Positions 7,323-14,595 of a DNA stretch of 26,757 bases are shown in pieces. Within the stretch, counting starts at the first letter, position 1. Every line of letters starts with the position of its first letter. The notes under the pieces were generated by a model. It saw only the letters and a program-made list of their open reading frames with translations. It had not been told where the DNA came from and made no database searches. The DNA lies in assembly GCA_001822575.1 (NCBI GenBank), contig MHRM01000002.1, forward strand, positions 5,012-31,768, given 5' to 3'. Source of the DNA: Candidatus Taylorbacteria bacterium RIFCSPHIGHO2_02_FULL_44_12. GTDB lineage: Bacteria > Patescibacteriota > Minisyncoccia > Phycocordibacterales > PALSA-1337. The position numbers and the translations under genes are program-made.

Positions 7323-7399
7323 GCGGGAATCTAGGGTTTTAAGAAATAGGTGGTAAGACCCTAGACTCTCTCTGCCAGTCGGCGGATCGCAGGAATGAC
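7323..7399. repeat. Repeat element overlapping the 3' end of the VanZ-like gene
   Basis: The minus strand runs from GTCATTCCTGCGATCC to a TCTAGGGT/ACCCTAGA inverted pair (7330-7337 and 7358-7365) and ends in GATTCCCGCC. Its two ends resemble the 30-bp dispersed repeat (GTCATTCC... and ...ATTCCCGC), so it is probably a longer relative of that family. Confidence 0.55.
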
Positions 7400-7752
7400 A
7401 AAAACCAAGCTACGAGAGAGCCCCCAACCAAATCCATAAAAAGATCTTTGGCTGTATCCAAAAAATAAAGTCTCGTCCACAAAGGATATTTGGCTATGTC
7501 GTAAAATATCTCAAACAATTCCCAGGCCAAACCGAATGCCAAAACGCCTAGGATTACATAGAGCCCTGGCCGCTTTATCTTAGGAATAAGAGATCGCATA
7601 AGACCCAAAACAAAAAAGCCTATGCCTATGCCAGCCAGACCATGAGCCACGATATCAAGCCATGGATACCATACATACCAACCGGAAATTCCTGATATAT
7701 GAATAAAATAAACTATACCGAGAATAACCAAAGCCAGAATGTATGAACGCAT
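7339..7752 (-). CDS. Small VanZ/YjdF-like membrane protein
   Basis: A 137-residue integral membrane protein with about four hydrophobic segments. It carries a pattern like that of VanZ/DUF2238-type proteins: D33-x3-H37-G in the second segment, WELFE at 78-82 and DTxxDLxxDLVGG at about 99-111. Function is unknown; relatives are implicated in envelope or lipid-linked chemistry. The last 19 or so residues (from about S119) are encoded by a dispersed repeat that supplies the stop codon, so the native C-terminus was probably replaced. It sits 42 bp downstream of map in the same orientation. Confidence 0.7.
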   Translation of the reverse strand: MRSYILALVILGIVYFIHISGISGWYVWYPWLDIVAHGLAGIGIGFFVLGLMRSLIPKIKRPGLYVILGVLAFGLAWELFEIFYDIAKYPLWTRLYFLDTAKDLFMDLVGGSLVAWFLSFLRSADWQRESRVLPPIS

Positions 7753-7794
7753 AGGCTATATTGTATGTCATTCAAGCCCTACTTCCAAATCAGA

Positions 7795-8562
7795 TCATTG
7801 TGTCAGTATTTCAGGATCGCCTGTGGTGATCAAAATAGTGTGTTCAAAATGAGCGCTCGGTTTGCCATCAGCAGTGCGATAGGTATAACCGTCTTTGTCT
7901 AGTTTCGTTTTTGAGGTGCCGATATTGAACATTGGCTCTATGGCCAAAACCATTCCCAGTCTCAAAATATTACCTTTGCCCGGATTGCCGAAGTTTGGCA
8001 CATACGGAGCTTCATGGACACTGTATCCCACTCCATGACCAGAAAGTTCTCTGACAATGCCGTATCCGTATTTCAAAGCATGCTGTTCTATGGCACTGCT
8101 TATATCACCTATTTTGTTACCTCCTCTGGCTACTTTTATGCCTGCCACTAGAGCCTCTCTGGTTACTCGGATGAGTTGTTCTAGTTCTGGACTGATATGT
8201 CCGACCGGTATCGTCACAGCCATATCGGTTATCAAATCATGATGCGACAAACCTAGATCCAATCCAACAATATCGCCTTCTTTCAGAATTTTGTCATTCT
8301 CATTTGGTATACCATGGACTATTTCATCATTGACAGAGACACATAGACTGGCCGGATATGGTCTTTTTGCTCCGGCTGGACGGTAATTCAAAAAAGATGG
8401 TTTGTCTCCGAGCTTTTTTATAAGCTCTTCGGCATGTCTGTTTAGTTCGCTTGAATGTGCCCCGGGGACCGCCAAGCTCACCAATTCTCTCAATATCTTT
8501 GCATGCCTTCGACCCCCTTCTCGCAAGATACTTATGTCTTTTTTGGTTTTTATAGTTATCAT
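7795..8562 (-). CDS. map: Type I methionine aminopeptidase
   Basis: Removes the initiator methionine from nascent proteins. The 255 residues show the metal ligands in their usual settings: GDIVGLDLGLSHHDLITDMAVT (two aspartates), GHGVGYSVHEAP (histidine), IEPMF (glutamate) and HFEHTI (last glutamate); the conserved substrate-pocket HGIP is also present. The start codon overlaps the adk stop (ATGA, 4 bp), indicating translational coupling. The secY-adk-map order is the common end of the spc operon. Confidence 0.97.
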   Translation of the reverse strand: MITIKTKKDISILREGGRRHAKILRELVSLAVPGAHSSELNRHAEELIKKLGDKPSFLNYRPAGAKRPYPASLCVSVNDEIVHGIPNENDKILKEGDIVGLDLGLSHHDLITDMAVTIPVGHISPELEQLIRVTREALVAGIKVARGGNKIGDISSAIEQHALKYGYGIVRELSGHGVGYSVHEAPYVPNFGNPGKGNILRLGMVLAIEPMFNIGTSKTKLDKDGYTYRTADGKPSAHFEHTILITTGDPEILTQ

Positions 8563-9152
8563 GAAAGCCCTACTTTCTCCAGAAGATCTTTTGAAATCTC
8601 TTCCACCATCCTCTCTCCATTTATCTTCAAGAAGTTATATCTAGGGTTATTCTGATAATATTCTATAGTCGGTTTGACATCGCTCTCATACCAAGACAAC
8701 CTCTGTCTTATATCTTCTTCACTATCATCAAGTCTCTTGCGAATAAGCAATCTTTTGAGAGCTTCTTCGGGACTAATATCAATATTAACAACCCATGGTT
8801 TGCCTAGGCCGTAGAAATCAAAAACCGAATCCAGTACTCCTGCTTCATGATACTTCCTAGGTGTGCCATCAAATATGACATGTTCTCCGCCTTTGTATTT
8901 TTCTACCAAAAGATTGCTCCACATGTGTATGGACAAAAATTCTGGTTCTAGTTTGCCAGCATCATATATATTTTTTGATTTTTTTTGGGTAACAGAATTA
9001 CCTTGAATGAACTCCCGCAACTCTTGGCCTGTCTGGATATATAGGATGTCGCGGTGTCCATCCTTCTCCTTCAAGGCCTTGATCAAAAGTTCTACCTGTG
9101 TGCCCTTACCACACCCAGACCGTCCTATGAATATGAATGATTGAGGAAGCAT
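8559..9152 (-). CDS. adk: Adenylate kinase
   Basis: Interconverts ATP plus AMP and two ADP. The 197 residues show the P-loop GRSGCGKGTQ, the AMP-binding FDGTPRKYHEA and the IRKRLDDSEEDIRQRL segment, with a short LID that lacks the four-cysteine zinc site. A small insertion (NSVTQKKSKNIYDAGKLEP) lies in the NMP-binding region. It lies between secY and map and overlaps map by 4 bp. No SD is visible. Confidence 0.94.
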   Translation of the reverse strand: MLPQSFIFIGRSGCGKGTQVELLIKALKEKDGHRDILYIQTGQELREFIQGNSVTQKKSKNIYDAGKLEPEFLSIHMWSNLLVEKYKGGEHVIFDGTPRKYHEAGVLDSVFDFYGLGKPWVVNIDISPEEALKRLLIRKRLDDSEEDIRQRLSWYESDVKPTIEYYQNNPRYNFLKINGERMVEEISKDLLEKVGLS

Positions 9153-9168
9153 AGTTAATTTTTAATTT

Positions 9169-10461
9169 TTAGTATTCCCTCATCGCCACTTGAGCATCTA
9201 TCTTTTTCAAGAGATCAAGAACGACCGAGACTACGATGAGTAGAGCCGTGCCGCCGACCGCAAATGACTGATCATTATTGCCGGGAGAAAATCCTTGGAT
9301 AATCAGAGGCAAAATAGCCACGGTACCCAAGAAAAGGGCTCCAACTAGAGTGATCCGAGTGACAATATTAGATAGATGATCACGAGTATGATCTCCTGGG
9401 CGAACACCCGGGATGAAAGCTCCTGAACGCTGTAAATTTTCGGATATCATCTTCGGATCAAAGGTTACGGCCGTGTAGAAGTAGGTGAAAGCCACCACCA
9501 AAACAAAGTACAATATCCCATGGACCCATAAATTGGCCAAAAGGACTCCCAGTGAACTTGCCCAGCCGGCGATCAATGGATAACTGTCCCATTTGGACAA
9601 AACACTGGTGATAATTTGGGGGAAGAGAAGGATTGAGAGAGCAAAAATGATAGGGATGACTCCGGACTGGTTTAGACGCAAAGGCAAGTATGTGGAAGTC
9701 CCGCCATATACTTTGTTGCCTCTGACCTGTTTGGAATAAGTGACTGGGACCGATCGTTCGGCTTCGGTTACAAAAACCACCGCCAGGGTGGCCGCCACGG
9801 CCACAACCAAGACGGCAATATAAAAAGGCAAATCAGATCCTCCTGTGGCTATCAGTTTTTGATAATTCTGAGCCAGACTAACTGGCAATCCCGAAACAAT
9901 TCCGGCAAAAATAATCAGAGAAACACCATTGCCGACGCCAAATTCTGAAATCAATTCACCGATCCACATCAGCAAGATGGAACCAGCCGCCACCACAATG
10001 GTGTTTATTATCAATGCGGTTATGCCAAGATGGGGCAAAACATTCTGGGACTGCAAAAGATACAAAAATCCAGCCCCTTGGACCAGAGCCAGAGGGGCGC
10101 CGATCAAACGAGAATATTGGGAGAGTTTCATCCGACCAGCCTCACCCTCTTCATTGAGCATATTCTTCCAGCGCGGGAATATCATGGTCAAAAGCTGAAT
10201 GATGATGGAGGCTGTGATAAAAGGTCCGACACCCAACATCACTATGGACAAATTGGACAAACCGCCTCCGGAAAATATATTCAAAAAGCCAAAAAGCTGG
10301 CTTGAAGAAAGGAGGTTGGCTAGATTGACCGGATCTACGCTGGGTATTGGTATAGCCGCCAATAGCCGAAAACCAACCAAAGCCAAAACCGTAAAACCGA
10401 TCCTTTTACGCAACATCGGATCCTTAAAAGCTATTTTTATTTTTTCCCCAAAATTTTTCAT
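9169..10461 (-). CDS. secY: Protein translocase subunit SecY
   Basis: Channel-forming subunit of the Sec translocon, 430 residues with ten predicted membrane segments. The N-terminus is amphipathic (MKNFGEKIKIAFKDPMLRKR), the plug region reads SGGGLSNLSIVMLGVGPFITASIIIQL, and the cytoplasmic loop GGTSTYLPLRLNQSGVIPIIFA and PGVRPGDHTRDHL region are conserved. The start lies 2 bp after the rplO stop region. It is the usual gene between rplO and adk in the spc operon. Confidence 0.97.
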   Translation of the reverse strand: MKNFGEKIKIAFKDPMLRKRIGFTVLALVGFRLLAAIPIPSVDPVNLANLLSSSQLFGFLNIFSGGGLSNLSIVMLGVGPFITASIIIQLLTMIFPRWKNMLNEEGEAGRMKLSQYSRLIGAPLALVQGAGFLYLLQSQNVLPHLGITALIINTIVVAAGSILLMWIGELISEFGVGNGVSLIIFAGIVSGLPVSLAQNYQKLIATGGSDLPFYIAVLVVAVAATLAVVFVTEAERSVPVTYSKQVRGNKVYGGTSTYLPLRLNQSGVIPIIFALSILLFPQIITSVLSKWDSYPLIAGWASSLGVLLANLWVHGILYFVLVVAFTYFYTAVTFDPKMISENLQRSGAFIPGVRPGDHTRDHLSNIVTRITLVGALFLGTVAILPLIIQGFSPGNNDQSFAVGGTALLIVVSVVLDLLKKIDAQVAMREY

Positions 10462-10463
10462 TT

Positions 10464-11006
10464 TTATTTTGTTTTGCTCTTCTCAACTGTCTTTTTTGGG
10501 CTGACAAGTTTAATGGATTTTTGATTGTTAGGATCAGATTTTCTGATAATCTCCATGACTGGAATAGCCGTGACTGTTCCGCCAGCTTTTTCTAGCTTTT
10601 TTCTGGCTCCAGCCGAAACCTGGCAACCCGATACATTCAAGGCCTTATCAATCTCCCCATCTCCCAAGATTTTGATATCCGGGACGCGACCGGAACGAGT
10701 TGTTACGAGGCCTTTTTGAACCAGAATTGCCGGTGAGACATTATCATTAACCAGAAATGATTTTTGGAGAGAAAAGATGTTGACGGTAGCCGGCTTGAGG
10801 TTGATAGGCATATTGATATTTTTGCCTCGGCCGCGCAATTTTGGCAATCTTTTTATGATATCGCGCCATTCCGGACGGCGTTTGTTGCCAGCTCTAGCGC
10901 TTTGGCCCTTGCCTCCACGACCGGCAGTCTTGCCGCGACGGCCACCACGAGCCACAGTCATGCGTGGCATATTGGGATGAATTCTTTTTAGTTGGTGAGA
11001 TTGCAT
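10464..11006 (-). CDS. rplO: 50S ribosomal protein uL15
   Basis: 180 residues from the start at 11006 (MQSHQLKRIHPN). An in-frame ATG six codons upstream is not needed to match the family. The glycine-arginine-rich N-terminal part (ARGGRRGKTAGRGGKGQSARAG) binds 23S rRNA, and the C-terminal VSAGARKKLEKAGGTV motif is typical. A lysine-rich tail extends past the usual end. It follows rpsE by about 35 bp, so no rpmD (uL30) gene lies between them, unlike most bacteria but as in CPR genomes. Confidence 0.95.
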   Translation of the reverse strand: MQSHQLKRIHPNMPRMTVARGGRRGKTAGRGGKGQSARAGNKRRPEWRDIIKRLPKLRGRGKNINMPINLKPATVNIFSLQKSFLVNDNVSPAILVQKGLVTTRSGRVPDIKILGDGEIDKALNVSGCQVSAGARKKLEKAGGTVTAIPVMEIIRKSDPNNQKSIKLVSPKKTVEKSKTK

Positions 11007-11041
11007 AGTGTTAATGAAAATCAAAAATTAAGGAAAGTTTT

Positions 11042-11797
11042 TTAAATTTTAATTTTCGGTTGCCATGAATTCCCTGTCAGCGCCTTCCTGGGAATCTTCG
11101 TCAACTTTTCCAGAGCCGCTATGGTGGCACGGGCATTGTTGAGGCGATTTTTGCTACCAGAAAGTATTTTGGCGGATATGTCTTTGATTCCAGCCAGCTC
11201 TATGACTGTACGGGCCGAACTACCGGCGGCCACACCCCTTCCGCGAGCCGGGAAGATCATAATTCTGGCACTGCCATATTTGGCTTCAACCGCATGAGGT
11301 ATAGTCATGGCCGAGCTCAATTGTACAGTAATCAGATGTTTCTTAGCATCACGAGTAGCCTTGTCCACCGAAGATGCCGTATCGCCACCCTTACCCAAAC
11401 CTACTCCAACTCGGCCCTTGCGATTGCCGGCCACAACCACTACGCTGAAACTGTAACGGCGGCCACCAGCGGCCACCCGCGTAACACGACGGATATCAAT
11501 GATTTTGGCTTCAAATTCTGGTTTAACCCGATCACGGGAATCTCCCCTGCTACCAGAGCGACCAGTACGGCCACCTGTGGATGTTCCCGAAGCGGCTCCA
11601 CCTCTGCCACCACGGCGAGCCAGATCTCGTATTTTGCGACCTGGAGTAATCTTGCTAGCAGACACTATCGGAACAATGGCAGGAATTTCTTCCACGACCG
11701 CCAAAGCCTCCAAATCAACAACAGGAACTTTGATATCCGAAAGATCTGCTTCAACAGTAACTGGATCTTCAATATTGTTTTCTTTGTTTTCTGTCAT
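11042..11797 (-). CDS. rpsE: 30S ribosomal protein uS5 with long N-terminal extension
   Basis: S5 contributes to decoding fidelity. At 251 residues it is much longer than the usual 165 or so. The family core begins near residue 90 (FEAKIIDIRRVTRVAAGGRRYSF) and includes GNRKGRVGVGLGKG and the C-terminal ALTGN. The first 90 residues are an acidic stretch followed by an RGG-rich linker (RRGGRGGAASGTSTGGR). The extension is part of the same open frame with no better internal start. Its role is unknown; it may be RNA-binding. Confidence 0.95.
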   Translation of the reverse strand: MTENKENNIEDPVTVEADLSDIKVPVVDLEALAVVEEIPAIVPIVSASKITPGRKIRDLARRGGRGGAASGTSTGGRTGRSGSRGDSRDRVKPEFEAKIIDIRRVTRVAAGGRRYSFSVVVVAGNRKGRVGVGLGKGGDTASSVDKATRDAKKHLITVQLSSAMTIPHAVEAKYGSARIMIFPARGRGVAAGSSARTVIELAGIKDISAKILSGSKNRLNNARATIAALEKLTKIPRKALTGNSWQPKIKI

Positions 11798-11808
11798 GTA
11801 TTTATATT

Positions 11809-12162
11809 CTAAAAATCCAAACCTCCTTCTCTAGCGGCATCAGCTATGGTCTTTATCTTGCCACCGTATATATAACCATTGCGATCAAAAACGATCTTGT
11901 CTATCTTAGCCGCTTTTGCCGCTTTGGCAATCATCACCCCGACCGTCTTGGCATGCTCTGACGGTTTGGTTCCAGACAAATTGCGAGAAGAAGACGCGGC
12001 CAAAGTCTGACCAAGATCATCATTTATGATCTGGGCGTACAAGAATTTGTTTGATCTAAATATGGACAAACGGGGCCGCTCGGCCGTACCGTGAATCTTG
12101 GCCCGAACACGCAAGCGTCGGCGCTGAAATATTCTGTTTTTGTTTTCAAGAATGGTTTTCAT
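11809..12162 (-). CDS. rplR: 50S ribosomal protein uL18
   Basis: 5S rRNA-binding large-subunit protein, 117 residues from ATG 12162 (MKTILENKNRIFQRRRLRVRAK). The core RLSIFRSNKFLYAQIIND and terminal IDKIVFDRNGYIYGGKIKTIADAAREGGLDF are textbook. A longer frame starts inside rplF but its extra residues do not match the family. It lies 7 bp after the rplF stop. Confidence 0.96.
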   Translation of the reverse strand: MKTILENKNRIFQRRRLRVRAKIHGTAERPRLSIFRSNKFLYAQIINDDLGQTLAASSSRNLSGTKPSEHAKTVGVMIAKAAKAAKIDKIVFDRNGYIYGGKIKTIADAAREGGLDF

Positions 12163-12169
12163 ACGATTA

Positions 12170-12703
12170 TTATGCGGCTTTCTTGCCTTGCTTGCGACGG
12201 ATGACTTCATCGCTATAGCGGATACCCTTGCCTAGATATGGTTCAGGTTTCTTGATAGCTCTGACTTGAGCGGCAAATTGGCCGACCTTCTCACAATCAA
12301 TACCCAAAACGATGATAGTATTCTTTTCTGTGGATACTTTTATATCCTCTGGAATCGGCACATGAACAGGATGTGAAAAACCGACTACCAAAACCAATTC
12401 CTTTCCTTTTACATCAGCCTTAAAACCGATACCCTCTATGATCAATCTTTTTTCGTATGGTTTGTTGACGCCAGCTATCATATTCTTAAGATGCGAGGCA
12501 TATGTTCCCCACAGAGCTTTGGCCTGAAGTGTCTTGCGACCTTGGGTCAAAGTAACAGAACCGCCTTCAATTAGAACATTTATATCATCACGAAACTTCT
12601 TTGAAAGCTCGCCCAGAGGCCCCTTCACAGTCATAATCCCACTAGAAAAAACAGCTTCAGTTTTGGGTGGTAAAATTATAGGTTTTTTAGCTATTCTGGA
12701 CAT
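12170..12703 (-). CDS. rplF: 50S ribosomal protein uL6
   Basis: 177 residues from ATG 12703 (MSRIAKKPIILPP), the family-typical start. A 36-codon upstream frame is rejected because it runs through a decayed repeat. Both L6 repeats are present, with the C-terminal RAIKKPEPYLGKGIRYSDE motif near the sarcin-ricin loop and a basic RRKQGKKAA tail. Confidence 0.96.
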   Translation of the reverse strand: MSRIAKKPIILPPKTEAVFSSGIMTVKGPLGELSKKFRDDINVLIEGGSVTLTQGRKTLQAKALWGTYASHLKNMIAGVNKPYEKRLIIEGIGFKADVKGKELVLVVGFSHPVHVPIPEDIKVSTEKNTIIVLGIDCEKVGQFAAQVRAIKKPEPYLGKGIRYSDEVIRRKQGKKAA

Positions 12704-12712
12704 TGTAATTTT

Positions 12713-12737
12713 AGATCCCCGCTTTCGCGAGGACAAG
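12713..12737. repeat. Decayed copy of the 30-bp dispersed repeat
   Basis: AGATCCCCGCTTTCGCGAGGACAAG matches TGGATTCCCGCTTTCGCGGGAATGACAA with several changes that break one arm. It lies in the rpsH-rplF gap. Confidence 0.5.
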
Positions 12738-12755
12738 TTTTGATTTTTAAATATA

Positions 12756-13148
12756 TCACCATATTCTAAACAATACCTCCCCGCCGACTTTTTGTTTTCT
12801 GGCTTCAACATCGGTCAAGACTCCCTTGGGAGTTGAAAATATGGTATTGCCAAATCCACTCCGATACATCCTTATATCTCCGTGCTTCTGATATATCCGC
12901 CTAGAAGATTTGGAAATCCGCTGGACCTCATGAATCCTCGGTTCGCCACCAATATAAACAATACCAAGCTCCAAACTCTTATCATTCTTCTTGCCGTCCT
13001 TGATCACAGACGATATATAACCGGCTTTTTTGAGAGCGTGAGCGATATTCTCCACAAACCGTGAGTAAATCACAAGAATGCTTTTCTTTTTTGCATCACT
13101 GCCGTTTTTCAAACGAACAATGAGATCTGAAACAGGATCGGTTACCAT
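12756..13148 (-). CDS. rpsH: 30S ribosomal protein uS8
   Basis: 130 residues. It starts MVTDPVSDLIVRLKNG and ends with STPKGVLTDVEARKQKVGGEVLFRIW, which carries the conserved STxxG rRNA-binding motif. Its start overlaps the rpsN stop by 7 bp, so the two are probably translationally coupled. In E. coli S8 represses the spc operon by binding the rplE leader; no such structure is recognised here, and the insert upstream of rpsN would separate it from rplE. Confidence 0.96.
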   Translation of the reverse strand: MVTDPVSDLIVRLKNGSDAKKKSILVIYSRFVENIAHALKKAGYISSVIKDGKKNDKSLELGIVYIGGEPRIHEVQRISKSSRRIYQKHGDIRMYRSGFGNTIFSTPKGVLTDVEARKQKVGGEVLFRIW

Positions 13149-13327
13149 GATGATTTTTTTATGCCAGGAATGACGCCTTCATTGGCGAATTCACGGAAAC
13201 AAATGCGACATAGGTCAAAGTCTCTCATATAGCCGCGCTTCCGGCCACAGCGGAAACAGCGCCTGACCACCCGAGATTTGAATTTGGGTTTCTTGAGTGA
13301 TCTTGCAATGACTGATGTTTTGGCCAT
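13142..13327 (-). CDS. rpsN: 30S ribosomal protein uS14, zinc-binding (type Z)
   Basis: 61 residues with a complete zinc ribbon: C24-x2-C27 and C40-x2-C43, then the usual FREFANEGVIPGIKKSSW end. It is the first ribosomal gene downstream of the oppositely oriented 4.2-kb insert that separates it from rplE, and a good extended -10 promoter lies about 100 bp upstream. Confidence 0.97.
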   Translation of the reverse strand: MAKTSVIARSLKKPKFKSRVVRRCFRCGRKRGYMRDFDLCRICFREFANEGVIPGIKKSSW

Positions 13328-13428
13328 TATAGGGTCTTCAAAAAATAAAATATTGACTGGTTAGCTCGCCTATATGGCATGCTTCCAATCATTTTCTTCA
13401 CAAAAACGATCTTTGTAAGGCATTGAGG

Positions 13429-13458
13429 ATGGTAGCAGATGAGCGCATTCGGAGTCAA
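13429..13458 (-). promoter_or_regulatory. Promoter driving rpsN and the distal spc operon
   Basis: On the minus strand TTGACT (13458-13453), an 18-nt spacer ending in TGC, and TACCAT (13434-13429). It is nearly the same as the promoter before rpsS and shares its design with those before tuf and infC. The leader would be about 95 nt. It lies in the edge of the insert region. Confidence 0.7.
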
Positions 13459-13505
13459 TCGTGGTATTCATCGACCACAAACAAACATCGCACTACAATA
13501 TACTA

Positions 13506-13529
13506 TTGACTTATTAGCAATAATATAAT
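13506..13529 (+). promoter_or_regulatory. Possible promoter of the first insert gene
   Basis: TTGACT (13506-13511) and TATAAT (13524-13529) are both good boxes but only 12 nt apart, too close for a normal sigma-70 pair. TATAAT is followed by ACTCT, and the same ATAATACTCT occurs before the helicase (14495-14504). Confidence 0.4.
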
Positions 13530-13534
13530 ACTCT

Positions 13535-13655
13535 CCGAGCAGAAGCAGACAGGAGAGCATATCTCTGTTCGGCCAAACGGCCTTTTGAAATAAATTCAAC
13601 CAAAGAGGCAAAAACGCCTTGTTCTAAGCGAAAGCGAGGAACTAAAGACAAAGGT
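13535..13655 (+). other. Structured leader of the first insert gene
   Basis: The leader contains a series of small stem-loops: GAGAG-CATAT-CTCT, GGCC-AAAC-GGCC followed by TTTT, AGGC-AAAAAC-GCCT, and an AGCGAAAGCG turn. Together with the adjacent promoter regions on both strands, this accounts for the 336-bp gap 13328-13663. Fold stability was not computed. Confidence 0.35.
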
Positions 13656-13663
13656 ACATCGAA

Positions 13664-14350
13664 ATGAAACAACTACGCCAGTATACCGTCAAACAACTGT
13701 CACCCGGCATGTTGCAGAACCCCAAGTCCCGTGAGCTTCTCGAAAGCCTGCGGAGCAAGAAGCGTCTGCCCGTCCGGACTGATTGGACGATTGAGGACGA
13801 GGCCGCCACCAAGCTCTATCGGAGCGAAAATGGCAAGATGGGAGTTCCTCTCCAAAACATCATTGCTGCACTCATTGCAACTGGTCAGCATATCACCTAC
13901 AAGGGCAAGAAAACAATCTCGACTGCCAAGTCCACGATCATCTTCGACTTTCTGGAATTTCGCACGGAATTCTGCGAATTCAACGGATGTGATGAGAAGG
14001 GCGATATTCCGTGGACACCCTTCTTGCAGGGCGGCGTCATGCATCAAGGTTCGTCTGAGACGGCTGTGTGCATCACTCGTCCGCGCATTCCGCACTGGAG
14101 CTTGACCATTCCCGTCGTTTTCGACTGCGATCGCGAGATCAATGAGAAGACGGTGGATGCGCTCTTCGAAATCGCCGGTCGCAAAATTGGTTTTTCCGAC
14201 TGGCGCCCGACCAAGAAAGGTCGCTTCGGCCGTTTCGTGATCGAGAAGGTGGAAGTTTTGCCGATTGAGGACGAGAAACAGGTGATCGAACACATCACCT
14301 ACACTGCCGAGACAGCTCCCAAGGAGATGCTCGAGTTGGCGGGAGTTTGA
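13664..14350 (+). CDS. RAMP-like protein A of the helicase block, function unknown
   Basis: 228 residues, no close family recognised with certainty. It is a paralogue of the protein at 16848-17423: both have an N-terminal strand followed by an SP/TP pair (VKQLSP here), a GxxxVPxxxIxxAlxxTG segment, a W-containing strand (PHWSLTI) and a C-terminal glycine-rich loop (KIGFSDWRPTKKGRFGRFVI). That loop and the N-terminal strand resemble RAMP/Cas5-6-7-type ferredoxin-fold proteins and also short phage proteins of unknown function; this link is inference. It has an AAAGG SD 10 nt before the ATG, unlike the surrounding ribosomal genes. It is transcribed against the operon and followed by an intrinsic terminator. 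Confidence 0.75.
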   Translation: MKQLRQYTVKQLSPGMLQNPKSRELLESLRSKKRLPVRTDWTIEDEAATKLYRSENGKMGVPLQNIIAALIATGQHITYKGKKTISTAKSTIIFDFLEFRTEFCEFNGCDEKGDIPWTPFLQGGVMHQGSSETAVCITRPRIPHWSLTIPVVFDCDREINEKTVDALFEIAGRKIGFSDWRPTKKGRFGRFVIEKVEVLPIEDEKQVIEHITYTAETAPKEMLELAGV

Positions 14351-14408
14351 CGCTGTTACAACGCGAACTGAAGTCTTGTATCGCAAAGTAACCTGCGGCG
14401 AAGTCATG

Positions 14409-14441
14409 AGCGGCGGGTGTTATTTCATCCGTCGCTTTTTT
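14409..14441 (+). terminator. Terminator hairpin after gene A (GAGC-stem-GCT type)
   Basis: AGCGGCGGGTG and CATCCGTCGCT form an 11-bp stem with two G-T pairs around a TTATTT loop, then a run of T. It starts 58 nt past the stop codon and has the same GAGC...GCT frame as the hairpins of the downstream array. Confidence 0.85.
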
Positions 14442-14456
14442 ATTCAAAGCAAAAAA

Positions 14457-14534
14457 TTGACTAGATACTACTTTTATGCTTATATCTACATCAGATAATA
14501 CTCTGTAGAGAGTGCATTTGTATTGGAATACAAA
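14457..14534 (+). promoter_or_regulatory. Upstream region of the helicase: possible promoter and palindrome
   Basis: TTGACT (14457-14462) is followed at 18 nt by TATATC, a weak -10. Further on, ATAATACTCT repeats the box seen before gene A, and TTTGTATT-GG-AATACAAA (14517-14534) is a perfect 8-bp palindrome that could be an operator. Which element is the real promoter is undecided. Confidence 0.35.
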
Positions 14535-14552
14535 CACCCAGTAAATTGAAAA

Positions 14553-14578
14553 TCCTCCTACACCAAAACCAAGGAGGA
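14553..14578 (+). promoter_or_regulatory. Shine-Dalgarno of the helicase sequestered in a hairpin
   Basis: AAGGAGG at 14571-14577 is a perfect SD, 18 nt before the ATG at 14596, a long spacing. TCCTCC at 14553-14558 is complementary to GGAGGA at 14573-14578, so the mRNA can fold a stem that hides the SD. No closer in-frame start was found. Confidence 0.5.
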
Positions 14579-14595
14579 CAAATAAAAGAATAAGA

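Noticed and set aside
13700..14407. 235-codon minus frame opposite gene A
   Set aside because: Gene A has an SD, a paralogue and a terminator; the minus frame has none of these.
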